From: Streptomyces sp. SID13031
Lineage (GTDB): Bacteria > Actinomycetota > Actinomycetes > Propionibacteriales > Kribbellaceae
DNA: 33,722 nt
Direction: 5' to 3'
Assembly: GCF_010548305.1 (NCBI RefSeq)
Contig: NZ_JAAGLV010000034.1
Coordinates: 1-33,722 of the forward strand
Shown: piece by piece, positions 7,879 to 16,059 of the stretch
Layout: every line of letters begins with the position of its first letter
How positions within the stretch are numbered: position 1 is the stretch's first letter
Position numbers and translations under genes: made by a program
Notes under the pieces: generated by a model
Told to the model about the DNA's origin: nothing
Databases searched by the model: none
What the model saw: only the letters and a program-made list of their open reading frames with translations

Positions 7879-8793
7879 TCAGGCTGGCGAGGTAGCGGCC
7901 GTTGACCGGCTACGGGTGAATCGCTCCAGGGCCCGGGCGAAGTTTTCGGGCTCCTCGAGGTGGCCGAAGTGGCCGCTGTGCTCCAGGATCGCCAGCTCCG
8001 AACCGGGGATCAGCTTGTGGAGCTCCTCGGCCCACCGCAGCCCGCAGATCGGGTCGTACCGGCCGACGATCACCAGGGTGGGAAGGCTGATGGACCCCAG
8101 TACCCCGCGGTCGTCGATCAGATCCGGTACGCCGTGCTCGTCGACTCCCGAGATGTAGGTGCCGCTCACCTGCGCTCGCAGCGGGACGAACTCGTCCTGC
8201 CGGTTCCAGTAGTCGGCGACGTACAGCGGGATGATGCCGGCGAGTGCAGCGGTCATCCCCTCGTCGGTCGAGATGGCAGAGATGGACTTCAGCGTGCCCA
8301 GGACCTCCGGAAGATCCGGGTTGCCGGCATTCCTGGCGAGGAACGTTTCGACGTTGCGCATCAACTCGGCGCCGTGCTCAGGCCCAGTGAGCGGCGCGCT
8401 GTCGTACAGGATGATCCCGGCGAGCCGCTCGGGGTGCTTGAGCGCATAGCGCTGCACCACGAACCCGCCATGCGAGTGGCCCAGCAGATAGACCGGGCCG
8501 GTCCCGAAGTGGTCGAGCAAGCCGTCCAGAGCTTCGGCGTACCGGTCGCGGGTGTACCCGTTGGGGTGGCTGGCGAGGCGCCCGGAGCCGCCGGTGCCGA
8601 TCGGCTCGACGTAGACCATCGTGAGGTGCTCTTCGGCCTGCGGCATCCGCAGGTACTCCCAGAAGACGCCCGGGCCGCCCGAGTGCGCGACGCACACCGG
8701 GCCGGTGCCGTGGACGTGGTACCGCTGGGTGATGCCGTTCAGTTCGATGGTGTGCGTGCCCGTCGCGAGCGGGTTCGAGTCAAGGTTCGTCAT
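7879..8793 (-). CDS. alpha/beta hydrolase, proline iminopeptidase-like (S33)
   Basis: A 304-residue alpha/beta hydrolase with the signature of proline iminopeptidases and related S33 enzymes: HSGGPG oxyanion motif (37-42), nucleophile elbow GHSHGG with Ser107 (105-110), acid Asp247 in GRYDPICG and catalytic His275 in HSGHFGHLEEP. A helical cap lies between about residues 135 and 235. Such enzymes release N-terminal proline or act on small esters and amides; the true substrate cannot be told. The ATG at 8793 is chosen because a GGAG lies five bases upstream; ATG at 8817 and GTG at 8823 are also in frame and would add 8-10 residues. It follows the ECF sigma factor gene by about 90 bases on the same strand and may belong to its transcript or regulon. 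Confidence 0.85.
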   Translation of the reverse strand: MTNLDSNPLATGTHTIELNGITQRYHVHGTGPVCVAHSGGPGVFWEYLRMPQAEEHLTMVYVEPIGTGGSGRLASHPNGYTRDRYAEALDGLLDHFGTGPVYLLGHSHGGFVVQRYALKHPERLAGIILYDSAPLTGPEHGAELMRNVETFLARNAGNPDLPEVLGTLKSISAISTDEGMTAALAGIIPLYVADYWNRQDEFVPLRAQVSGTYISGVDEHGVPDLIDDRGVLGSISLPTLVIVGRYDPICGLRWAEELHKLIPGSELAILEHSGHFGHLEEPENFARALERFTRSRSTAATSPA

Positions 8794-8884
8794 CACAGCT
8801 CCGTCGGTGGTGGTCATGAACACCGACAGGACGCGGACGCGACGGCGAAGTTCAAACCCGCCGCTGTGACCTGCGCCACCAAGG

Positions 8885-9811
8885 TCAAGCGACGGGGTGG
8901 TACAGCCTGAACTCCCGGATCAGCCCGCCGTCGAGCGTCATCAGCCAGGTGGCGGCCGGCGGGCAGTGCTCGGGATCGTCCGCCGGGCTGATCAGATCCG
9001 TCTCCCAGATGACGATGTCGCGGCTGGCGACGACGTGCCGGAGGCGCTGATGGACGCCGGCCTCCAGATCGCCCTCCATGCCGCGCAGCAGGAGGTCGTA
9101 CCCGATCATCGGTTGGATGCCACCGAACCGCAGGGCGACCGTCGGCGACCATCGCTCAGCCAGCACATCGCCGAACCGGCCTCGCTCGGCCTCCGCCAAG
9201 GTCTCGAGCCCCTCCTGCCGGCTGGCCTCGGTCAGCGCCGCGGCATCCCCGTACGCCGAATCCGCGGTGGCCCGCAAAGCCTCAGCCAGCTTGGCTCTCC
9301 CCTGGCTGAGCCGGCTGCGAATCGTGCCGACCGGTACGCCGCAGGCCGCCGCGATCTCCTGGTACGACGTGACGCTGGTGCTGAAATGCCGCAACATGAC
9401 CGCCATCCGGATCGGCGCGGGCAGCTCCTCGATCGCGCGCCAGATCCAGTCCTTCAAGACGTGCCGATCGAGGAGTTGCTCGGGAGTCGGGTCGGTCGAA
9501 ACCAGCGGCAGGTTCTCGATGGACTGCAGCGGATGAGTGGAACGCAGCCGGGTCCGGCAGGTGTTGCGGACGATCATCCGCAGCCAGGGCCCCACCGCGG
9601 CCGGGTCGCGCACATCTCCGATCCGCCGCAATGCGAGCAGCGAAGCGTCCTGGACTGCGTCGTCCGCGTCGGGGCCGAACCCGAGCAGGCTCAGCGCCAC
9701 CGCCCGCATCCCGGCCTGGTGCCGCTGAAGGAGTAGCCCCAGAGCGGTGACGTCCCCAGCCTGTGCGCTGCGGGTGAGCTGCGAGTCGCTGCTCTCGACG
9801 ATCAGGCTCAT
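8885..9811 (-). CDS. ECF RNA polymerase sigma factor with C-terminal NTF2/SnoaL-like domain
   Basis: A 308-residue ECF-type sigma factor. Region 2 (about residues 12-92) includes DADDAVQDASLLALRRI and a WLRMIVRNTCRTRLR segment. Region 4 (about 118-182) has the helix-turn-helix YQEIAAACGVPVGTIRSRLSQGRAKL. After it comes an extra domain of roughly 110 residues (about 198-308) ending in WLMTLDGGLIREFRLYHPV, which looks like the NTF2/SnoaL-like extension of the SigJ/ECF41-type groups. In those groups the tail takes over control of the sigma factor, and no separate anti-sigma gene is needed. That agrees with the absence of an anti-sigma gene next door. The downstream hydrolase is a plausible target. 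The ATG at 9811 lacks a clear Shine-Dalgarno. Confidence 0.88.
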   Translation of the reverse strand: MSLIVESSDSQLTRSAQAGDVTALGLLLQRHQAGMRAVALSLLGFGPDADDAVQDASLLALRRIGDVRDPAAVGPWLRMIVRNTCRTRLRSTHPLQSIENLPLVSTDPTPEQLLDRHVLKDWIWRAIEELPAPIRMAVMLRHFSTSVTSYQEIAAACGVPVGTIRSRLSQGRAKLAEALRATADSAYGDAAALTEASRQEGLETLAEAERGRFGDVLAERWSPTVALRFGGIQPMIGYDLLLRGMEGDLEAGVHQRLRHVVASRDIVIWETDLISPADDPEHCPPAATWLMTLDGGLIREFRLYHPVA

Positions 9812-9882
9812 GGAGCCAATTGTCGCAGTCCACTCAATCCATGCTCACGGCAACGATCGCGAGGGCCTTGGGGGAGCCTGCC

Positions 9883-10782
9883 TCAAGCCTGCTCGGGCGC
9901 GGCTCGGCGGAGAGCCTCCAGGACGGCCAGTACGGCCGGGCGAGGCGGCGCACCCCGGCGTACGACGGCAGTGATCGCCCGGGGGACCGGTACTACGAGG
10001 GGCCGGGTGGCGACGCGATAGCGGGGATCGACCGCGAGGCTGGGCAGCATCGCGATCGACAGGCCGGCCTCGACGTGGCGCAGCAGCGTCGAGTAGTTGC
10101 TGAACCGGCCGACCACCCTGGGCTCGAACCCGGCCTGGCGGCAGAGTCGGGTCGTCAGGTTGGACATGTACGACTGGGGACGGTCGAAGGCCCACGGCTC
10201 GTCGGCGTACGCCGCGAGGTCGGCCGGTCCGCGGCCGGCGGTCGGGTGGTCCGGCGGGATGACGAGCACGATCAGGTCGGTGGTCAGCGGGACGAGATCG
10301 AGATCCGGCCCGAGCGGCGCCTCGACGAAGTCCGTGGTGGTGACGACGAGATCCACGTCGCCGCTGCGCAACGCGGGCAGGCTCTCGTGCGGCTCCAGCT
10401 CCAGTACCTGGATCTCGAGGTGCGGGTACGACTTGGCGAGGCGAGTCACCGCGGGGGTGGCCAGCGTGTGGATCGCGCTCTGGAACGCGCCGAGCCGGAC
10501 CAGGCCGGCCGGTTCGGTGCCGAAACTCCGCAGCTCGGCCTCGACGGCGTCCATGTGGTCGAGGATCGCCTGCGCCCGGCGAGCCAGGATCAGCCCGGCC
10601 GGAGTGAGCCGGACCCGTCGCCCGGTGCGCTCGAGCAGCTTGGTCCGGGTCTCCGTTTCGAGCAACGCGAGCTGCTGGGACACGCTCGAGGGGCTCAGAT
10701 CGAGAGCCGTGGCGACCGCGCGGATCGTGCCATGGGTCTCCAGCCGGTTCAGCAGCCGGAGCCGCCAAGGGTTGAGCGTCAT
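9883..10782 (-). CDS. dgdR: LysR-type regulator, probable regulator of dgdA
   Basis: A 299-residue LysR-family transcription factor. The N-terminal winged helix-turn-helix covers about residues 1-60 (THGTIRAVATALDLSPSSVSQQLALLE, then ERTGRRVRLTPAG), followed by the effector-binding domain (GLVRLGAFQSA from about 88, DLVVTTTDF near 138). It is divergent from the dialkylglycine decarboxylase gene with 87 bases between starts. In Burkholderia cepacia dgdA is controlled by the divergent LysR-type repressor DgdR. The same arrangement here supports the name, though by context and not by sequence identity. The ATG at 10782 gives the family N-terminus; ATG at 10791 is a possible alternative. The frame is open up to 11025, but that part lies inside dgdA and is not used. 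Confidence 0.85.
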   Translation of the reverse strand: MTLNPWRLRLLNRLETHGTIRAVATALDLSPSSVSQQLALLETETRTKLLERTGRRVRLTPAGLILARRAQAILDHMDAVEAELRSFGTEPAGLVRLGAFQSAIHTLATPAVTRLAKSYPHLEIQVLELEPHESLPALRSGDVDLVVTTTDFVEAPLGPDLDLVPLTTDLIVLVIPPDHPTAGRGPADLAAYADEPWAFDRPQSYMSNLTTRLCRQAGFEPRVVGRFSNYSTLLRHVEAGLSIAMLPSLAVDPRYRVATRPLVVPVPRAITAVVRRGAPPRPAVLAVLEALRRAAPEQA

Positions 10783-10803
10783 ACCGGTCATTCTTGTGCA
10801 GTT

Positions 10804-10817
10804 TTGCCGAACAGCAA
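10804..10817. promoter_or_regulatory. candidate LysR operator between dgdR-like gene and dgdA
   Basis: Inverted repeat TTGC-N6-GCAA in the 87-base divergent gap. LysR proteins bind short dyads of this kind. The repeat is short and could be chance. Confidence 0.3.
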
Positions 10818-10869
10818 GTGCGGAAACGTGTGCTGGACCTGACGGTGGAGTGGAATCTAGCGTCGAGAT

Positions 10870-12144
10870 ATGACAGAAATCGACCGGTATCTCGTTCGCT
10901 ACCAGGGGCCGGGGGCGTTCAGCCCCGACCTCATCGACCGCGCGGCGGGCAGCTTCCTCTACACCGAGGACGGCCGCCGGATCCTCGACTTCACCTCCGG
11001 CCAGATGAGCGCCATCCTCGGCCACTCACACCCCGACATCGTCGCCACCGTGCAACGCCAGATCGGCACCCTCGACCACCTGTTCAGCGGGATGCTCAGC
11101 CGGCCGGTGGTTGATCTCGCGCGCCGGCTGGCCGAGTCGCTTCCCGACCCGCTGGAGAAGGTACTGCTGCTGACGACCGGCGCGGAGTCGAACGAGGCCG
11201 CGATCCGGATGGCCAAGCTGGTCACCGGCAAACACGAGATCGTCTCGTTCGCCCGATCCTGGCACGGGATGACGCAGGCGGCCGCCAACGCCACCTACAG
11301 CCACGGCCGCAAGGGGTACGGGCCGGCCTCGCCGGGCAACTTCGCGATCCCGGCGCCCAATACGTTCCGGCCCGACTTCACCACCGCGGACGGCTCACTC
11401 GACTGGAAGCGCCAGCTGGACTTCGGGTTCGAGCTGATCGACGCGCAGTCCGTCGGCAGTCTTGCCGCGTGCATCGTGGAGCCGATCCTGAGTTCGGGCG
11501 GGATTCTCGAACCACCCGTCGGGTACCTCGCCGCACTGCAGCAGAAGTGCCGCGAGCGGGGGATGTTGCTGATCCTCGACGAGGCGCAGACCGGGCTCTG
11601 CCGGACCGGGACCTGGTACGCGTTCGAGCGCGACGGCGTCGTACCGGACATCCTCACCCTGTCGAAGACGCTCGGGGCCGGTCTGCCGATCGCCGCCGTG
11701 ATCACCAGCGCCGAGATCGAGGCGGCCGCGCACGAGCGCGACTTCCTCTTCTTCACCACCCATGTCTCGGACCCGCTGGTCGCGGCCGTCGGCAACACCG
11801 TCCTCGACGTCCTGATCCGCGACGGCCTCGGCGAGCGCGCCGCCAAGCTGGGCGCCTTCCTCCGCCAGGGCCTCGACACCCTCGCCGACCGGCACTCCGT
11901 CATCGGCGACGTCCGCGGCCGGGGGCTGCTGGTCGGCCTGGAGTTGGTTGCCGAAGGCGCCGATGAGCTCGGAGCCGAGGTCACCCGCCGCTGCCTCGAA
12001 CTCGGCCTGCATATGAACATCGTCCAGCTCCCCGGCATGGGCGGAGTCTTCCGCATCGCTCCACCGCTGACTGCCACCGAAGAAGAGCTCTCGCTCGGCT
12101 TGGAGATCCTGGACCAGGCTCTGACCGACAGCGGGCGAGGCTGA
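10870..12144 (+). CDS. dgdA: 2,2-dialkylglycine decarboxylase (PLP class III aminotransferase)
   Basis: A 424-residue PLP enzyme matching 2,2-dialkylglycine decarboxylase (EC 4.1.1.64), which decarboxylates dialkylglycines such as 2-aminoisobutyrate and transfers the amino group to pyruvate. Segments that I recognise as nearly identical to the B. cepacia enzyme are ILDFTSGQMSAILGHSHP, LDHLFSGMLSRPVVDLA, TTGAESNEAAIRMAKLVTGK, LILDEAQTGLCRTG, DILTLSKTLGAGLP and NIVQLPGMGGVFRIAPPLT. Lys266 in LSKTLG is the PLP lysine. Gln45 and Trp131 (SWHGM) correspond to the active-site Gln52 and Trp138, and the arginine in FRIAPPL to Arg406. Length is normal. The divergent LysR gene completes the known dgd arrangement. 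No dedicated transporter is obvious beside it, although the MFS gene is convergent. Ordinary class III aminotransferase activity is the fallback. Confidence 0.93.
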   Translation: MTEIDRYLVRYQGPGAFSPDLIDRAAGSFLYTEDGRRILDFTSGQMSAILGHSHPDIVATVQRQIGTLDHLFSGMLSRPVVDLARRLAESLPDPLEKVLLLTTGAESNEAAIRMAKLVTGKHEIVSFARSWHGMTQAAANATYSHGRKGYGPASPGNFAIPAPNTFRPDFTTADGSLDWKRQLDFGFELIDAQSVGSLAACIVEPILSSGGILEPPVGYLAALQQKCRERGMLLILDEAQTGLCRTGTWYAFERDGVVPDILTLSKTLGAGLPIAAVITSAEIEAAAHERDFLFFTTHVSDPLVAAVGNTVLDVLIRDGLGERAAKLGAFLRQGLDTLADRHSVIGDVRGRGLLVGLELVAEGADELGAEVTRRCLELGLHMNIVQLPGMGGVFRIAPPLTATEEELSLGLEILDQALTDSGRG

Positions 12145-12174
12145 CCTGAGCGCCGGCCTTCCACATCAGCTGAA

Positions 12175-12201
12175 GCTCTTACGGCCCCGGCTCTTACGGC
12201 C
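12175..12201. repeat. 12-bp direct repeat between convergent genes
   Basis: GCTCTTACGGCC occurs at 12175-12186 and again at 12190-12201 (15-base period) in the 70-base gap between the convergent dgdA and MFS genes. Slippage or termination-related sequence is possible; no clear hairpin was seen. Confidence 0.55.
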
Positions 12202-12214
12202 TCGGTCGGGCGGA

Positions 12215-13423
12215 CTATGCGGGTCCGCTTGGCTGGGGTCGGGTACTGAGGACCACGAAGGCCACGGTGGCGAGGGTGGTCAGGGCAGCCGGTACGAAGA
12301 AGACCTGGGGGAGGCCGATGGCTGCCACGCCGATGCCGCCGATCGCGCCGCCGATGGCTGAGCTGACCGGGATGGCGCTGAGGAAGACGCCGGAGGCGGT
12401 GCCGACGCCTTCGGGGTAAAGGCTTTGAGCGATCGACACACCGAGGGCGCCGACGCAGGCCCAGAGGCCGGCGGTCAGTGCTTGGCCTAGGAAGAGTGTG
12501 GCGACCGAGTGGCTGGTTGCGTAGGCGAGGTTGCCGGCCAGACCGAGCGCGGCTCCGCCGGTCATGACGGGCATCGCGCCGAATCGGTCGGCCAGGCGGG
12601 CCACCACGGGAAGCAACAGCAACTCCAGCAGAGGCTGGATCCCGATCACCGCGCCACGCATCGAGTCGGACAGGTGCAGGTCTTCGGCCATGTAGATGGG
12701 GAGATAGCCGAACTTGATCGTGTCGCCGGTCATCGCCAGCACGCAGACCGCGGTGAAGACCAGCAACGGCATCATGTGGTCGATCCGGCGGCGGCTCACG
12801 GGTCGAGACGGGAGGGCCAGGTCCTGGTACCGCTCGATCCGTTGCCGGCCGAACGGGATCAGCTGCGCGAAGCCACAGACAGCGGTCCCCACCAACAGCG
12901 CGCGCAGCCCGAAGACGCCGCCGAACCAGCTGCCTAGAACAGGGCCGACCATCCACCCGACTGTGAAGGCCATCCGGATGGCCGCGACGACGCGGTTGTC
13001 GGCGGACGTCGGATGCCGGCTCAGCTCGTCCCGGCAAGCCGCGAACAGTTGCGCCATCGCCCCACCGGAGATACTCAACGCCAGCGCACTGATCACGAAC
13101 GGCAGCCAGACGGTCTTCGCCGACGCCATCGCAAGCCACCCGACGGCCCCGATCACCGCGCACACCCGGAACCAGACCAGCCGATCAGGAGTCCGGTCAG
13201 ACCATCGCCCGACCAGGTATCCGGCTACCGGCGCGGCCAGGTTCGTCACGTAGTACAGACCGGCGACAGGCAGCGGAGTACCGAGCTCACGCACCAGAAA
13301 CAGCGTCAGCTGAGGCGTCGCCGCCGACACCCCGATCCCGGAGATCAGCAACGACAAGAACGCCGCCCGATAGAACGGCGACCGAGCAACAATCCCCAGC
13401 GCAGACCCGGACCGCTCGAACAT
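12215..13423 (-). CDS. MFS transporter, sugar efflux (SET)-like
   Basis: A 402-residue major facilitator superfamily protein with about twelve membrane helices in two halves, joined by a cytoplasmic loop around residues 185-210 (PFGRQRIERYQDLALPSRPVSRRR). The layout resembles SetA-type sugar efflux transporters: TPQLTLFLVRELG near residue 37, GLYYVTNLAAPVAGYLVGRWSDR near 55-78, AMAQLFAACRDEL near 123, and a VGWMVGPVLGSWFGGVFG helix near 155. It should export small sugars, glycosides or drugs; the substrate cannot be read from sequence. The ATG at 13423 gives a normal short N-terminus. It is convergent with dgdA and divergent from the sirtuin gene, so it is most likely transcribed alone. Confidence 0.82.
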   Translation of the reverse strand: MFERSGSALGIVARSPFYRAAFLSLLISGIGVSAATPQLTLFLVRELGTPLPVAGLYYVTNLAAPVAGYLVGRWSDRTPDRLVWFRVCAVIGAVGWLAMASAKTVWLPFVISALALSISGGAMAQLFAACRDELSRHPTSADNRVVAAIRMAFTVGWMVGPVLGSWFGGVFGLRALLVGTAVCGFAQLIPFGRQRIERYQDLALPSRPVSRRRIDHMMPLLVFTAVCVLAMTGDTIKFGYLPIYMAEDLHLSDSMRGAVIGIQPLLELLLLPVVARLADRFGAMPVMTGGAALGLAGNLAYATSHSVATLFLGQALTAGLWACVGALGVSIAQSLYPEGVGTASGVFLSAIPVSSAIGGAIGGIGVAAIGLPQVFFVPAALTTLATVAFVVLSTRPQPSGPA

Positions 13424-13526
13424 CAGCTTCCCTCAACAGCCCGACAGTCCCCAAACCCTATCCGCCCACCCACCCGCCAATTCCACCGTCTCGCCGTCCG
13501 AACCGGCACCCACGTACTCTGGAGGA

Positions 13527-14411
13527 GTGCGTTCCCGCCCCACACTGACCTGGTCTCCTGGTGCTGATGTCCTTTCCCTAGGGCCCGGTACTACGGACGT
13601 TGCGCCCGTCGTCGACGTGGTTCGTAATGGGGGAGTGGTGGTGCTCAGTGGGGCGGGGATCTCGACCGAGTCGGGGATTCCTGATTACCGGGGTGAGACG
13701 GGGAGTCTGCGGACCCACACGCCGATGACGTACGCCGATTTCGTCGGGAGCGAGTCCGGGCGGCAGCGGTATTGGGCGCGGAGCCATCTGGGGTGGCGGA
13801 CGATCGCTCGGGCCGACCCCAATGCCGGCCACCGAGCGGTTGCCGCGTTGCAGGCCCGGGGGTATCTCGACGGCGTCATCACCCAGAACGTCGACGGGCT
13901 GCATGGCGCGGCCGGTGCGCGAGACGTCATCGAGCTGCACGGCAACCTCGACCGGGTGATCTGTCTGGCCTGCCGCGATACGACCCCACGCGAGGAGCTG
14001 GACCGCCGGTTCCGCGACGCCAACCCGGTCTTCGAGGGCGAGGCGACCAGGATCAACCCCGACGGCGACGTCGAACTCCCCGAAGAGGTCGTGAAGGACT
14101 TCCACCTCGTCGACTGCACCAACTGCGGCTCATCGTTGCTCAAGCCGGACGTCGTCTTCTTCGGCGAAAACGTCCCCAAGCCCCGCGTCGAGCGCTGCTA
14201 CTCGTTGATCGACAACTCCCGCGCAGTACTGGTCCTCGGCTCATCCCTCACCGTGATGTCCGGCTTCCGCTTCGTCCGCTACGCCGCCAAGGCCGGCAAA
14301 CCAGTCCTCATCATCAACCAGGGCCTGACCCGAGGCGACCCGTACGCCGCAGTACGGGTGAACCTGCCTCTGGGCGAAGCCCTGACCACCCTGTCAGGCA
14401 CTCTCGCCTGA
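13527..14411 (+). CDS. NAD-dependent protein deacylase, class II sirtuin
   Basis: A Sir2-family enzyme of about 294 residues that removes acyl groups from lysines using NAD+. Motifs in order are LSGAGISTESGIPDYRG (40-56), TQNVDGLH (119-126), catalytic His138 in ELHG, zinc cysteines CLAC (146 and 149) and CTNC (197 and 200), and VLGSSLTVMSG in the NAD-binding region. The GAGIST-SGIPDYR form is that of the class II (SIRT4-like) group. A 47-residue stretch separates the two cysteine pairs. The GTG at 13527 directly abuts GGAGGA (13521-13526), too close for normal initiation, so the true start may be a little downstream and the first 20-25 residues are doubtful. Isolated gene; nearby MFS and sigma genes do not suggest a specific target. 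Confidence 0.9.
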   Translation: MRSRPTLTWSPGADVLSLGPGTTDVAPVVDVVRNGGVVVLSGAGISTESGIPDYRGETGSLRTHTPMTYADFVGSESGRQRYWARSHLGWRTIARADPNAGHRAVAALQARGYLDGVITQNVDGLHGAAGARDVIELHGNLDRVICLACRDTTPREELDRRFRDANPVFEGEATRINPDGDVELPEEVVKDFHLVDCTNCGSSLLKPDVVFFGENVPKPRVERCYSLIDNSRAVLVLGSSLTVMSGFRFVRYAAKAGKPVLIINQGLTRGDPYAAVRVNLPLGEALTTLSGTLA

Positions 14412-14440
14412 GGCTGACGGTTGCCGACGCCACAGCTGGT

Positions 14441-14536
14441 GGGAACCTTTCCGCTCTCTCGGACACAACCCGGATACAACGCAGTCGGGTTCGATACGAG
14501 ATGGGAGCGCGGATGCGCGGCAATCTGACGGGAACC
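14441..14536 (+). promoter_or_regulatory. two GGGAACC boxes upstream of the ECF sigma gene
   Basis: GGGAACC occurs at 14441-14447 and again at 14530-14536 in the 166-base gap before the sigma gene. GGAAC is the common -35 core of ECF promoters, so either could be an autoregulated promoter. Matching -10 elements are not clear. Confidence 0.35.
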
Positions 14537-14577
14537 AGCCGGTGTTAGCCCTGCAGGCGGGGCACGATGGTCTGGCT

Positions 14578-15150
14578 ATGGCGAAGAGCAGTGACCGGAA
14601 TCTGTGGGAGCGAGCCGCCGAGGGTGACTCGGCGGCTTTCGCTCAGCTCTACGATCGGCATTCCCGGCCGATCTACAACTTCCTCTACCGCCGGACCGCT
14701 TCCTGGAGTGACGCCGAGGACTTGACCTCGGCGGTGTTCCTGCACGCTTGGCGGCGGCGTAGCGAGGTCGTCCTCGACCGCGACTCCGCTTTGCCCTGGC
14801 TGTACCGGGTGGCGGAATACACAGTGCGAAACGAGTGGCGCTCCAAGGCCCGGTATCGCCGGGCGATCGCGGCCGCCGGCCTGCTGACCGAACACGTCCG
14901 CGACCATGCCGACGAAGTGGCCGGCCTGATCGACGACGACCAGCGGATCCGCGTCGCTCGCGAGTCGCTGAAGCGGCTGCCCAAGCAGCAGCGCGAGATC
15001 GTTGAGCTCTGCATCTGGGCCGGCCTCGACCAGCAGGCGGCCGCCGTCGCGCTGGACGTCCCGATCGGCACGGTCAAGTCCCGTTTGTCGCGAGCCCGCA
15101 AGCACCTGCGAGAGCTCAACCTAGTTCCCTCCGTGGAGGCTCAGTCATGA
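14578..15150 (+). CDS. ECF RNA polymerase sigma factor
   Basis: A 190-residue ECF sigma factor. Region 2 (about 15-90) contains LYDRHSRPIYNFLYRRT, DAEDLTSAVFLHAWRRR and the LPWLYRVAEYTVRNEWRSK segment. Region 4 (about 128-180) holds LKRLPKQQREIVELCIWAGLDQ and the helix-turn-helix AAAVALDVPIGTVKSRLSRARKHLR. The start at ATG 14578 is chosen for the normal N-terminus; the frame is open to 14542. The TGA overlaps the ATG of the next gene (ATGA), which is the classic layout of an ECF sigma factor with its membrane-bound partner. The signal it answers is unknown. Confidence 0.9.
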   Translation: MAKSSDRNLWERAAEGDSAAFAQLYDRHSRPIYNFLYRRTASWSDAEDLTSAVFLHAWRRRSEVVLDRDSALPWLYRVAEYTVRNEWRSKARYRRAIAAAGLLTEHVRDHADEVAGLIDDDQRIRVARESLKRLPKQQREIVELCIWAGLDQQAAAVALDVPIGTVKSRLSRARKHLRELNLVPSVEAQS

Positions 15151-16025
15151 ACACCCAGCTCACTCCGCCACCGGACCACGACCTCCGCCCGGCCACTCGC
15201 AACCGGCAGCGCGACGAGTTGATCGCCATCGTCGATCATGAGTCTGCTCAGGCCACGCCTCGCCGTCGGCTCGTCCCGCTCGCCGCCGCCGCGGCAGTCG
15301 TCGCGGTCACCGCCGGACTCGCGATCGGAGTACCGGCTCTGCGCGGCGACAAGGATCAGCCGCCGGTGTCCGGGGCGGACGCCGGCCCTGCGAAACCAGC
15401 CGTCGAGCCGCTGACCGCTGCCGAGCAGAAAAACTATGTCAAAGCATGCCAAGGCCCGGAGGGCAAGGATCCCTATCCAGCCCGGGTCTACACCGTGGCG
15501 GACGCGTTCAAGTGGGTGAATCCTCCCGCCGGCACCCATGCGACCGCCTGGGTTGTCCTCAACTACAAAACCAGCTTCAGGGTCTGTGGTTTCGGTGCCA
15601 CGGGGAAACCGACGGAATGGATCCGGGCCAGCGGCGACCGCAGTTGGGTCATGAGGGAACAGGTCGACAAGGGTGCCGTCGGCGGAGGGACCTACACCAA
15701 GTCCGTAACTCGCGTCACTGTCGCATCTGACGGCGGACCGGGCACCGAGGCCATTCTGCGGAACGGGTTCTTCTTCGCCCCGATGAAGCAGGGCAAGCCC
15801 ACTGTGGGGGAACCCAAGCCCGATTCACCGCAGCAGTCCACCGTTCAGGGCTACGACGCGAGCGGCAAGCTCGTCTTCGCGACCCCGAAGACCTATCGGG
15901 AAGAGCAGGCGCGGATCGACAGCTGCTACACCAACCCCGAAGGCACAAAGGTCGTCTACTCCAACGCCGAGAAGCCCAGGCCCACGCCCAGCCAGTGCAA
16001 GCGCGGGTTCGCCTGGGGCTGGTGA
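15147..16025 (+). CDS. one-pass membrane protein, possible anti-sigma or sensor partner
   Basis: A 292-residue protein with a short cytoplasmic N-terminus (about 1-40), one membrane helix at about 42-63 (LVPLAAAAAVVAVTAGLAIG) and a large extracytoplasmic part. It has exactly four cysteines (101, 147, 260, 284), all outside, so two disulfides are plausible. The gene overlaps the sigma gene by four bases. The position and topology suit an anti-sigma factor, but the cytoplasmic part lacks the zinc-type His-x3-Cys-x2-Cys motif and is shorter than usual, so control of the sigma factor is inferred from context only. No close family is recognised for the outer domain. It may instead be an effector protein expressed with the sigma factor. 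Confidence 0.75.
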   Translation: MNTQLTPPPDHDLRPATRNRQRDELIAIVDHESAQATPRRRLVPLAAAAAVVAVTAGLAIGVPALRGDKDQPPVSGADAGPAKPAVEPLTAAEQKNYVKACQGPEGKDPYPARVYTVADAFKWVNPPAGTHATAWVVLNYKTSFRVCGFGATGKPTEWIRASGDRSWVMREQVDKGAVGGGTYTKSVTRVTVASDGGPGTEAILRNGFFFAPMKQGKPTVGEPKPDSPQQSTVQGYDASGKLVFATPKTYREEQARIDSCYTNPEGTKVVYSNAEKPRPTPSQCKRGFAWGW

Positions 16026-16059
16026 TCGCCCGACGATGAGCTCTGGGGAGTACAAAAGC

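Noticed and set aside
11295..13163. 622-residue open frame on the minus strand
   Set aside because: It crosses the antisense of dgdA and another frame of the MFS gene; both real genes have strong family motifs in their own frames.
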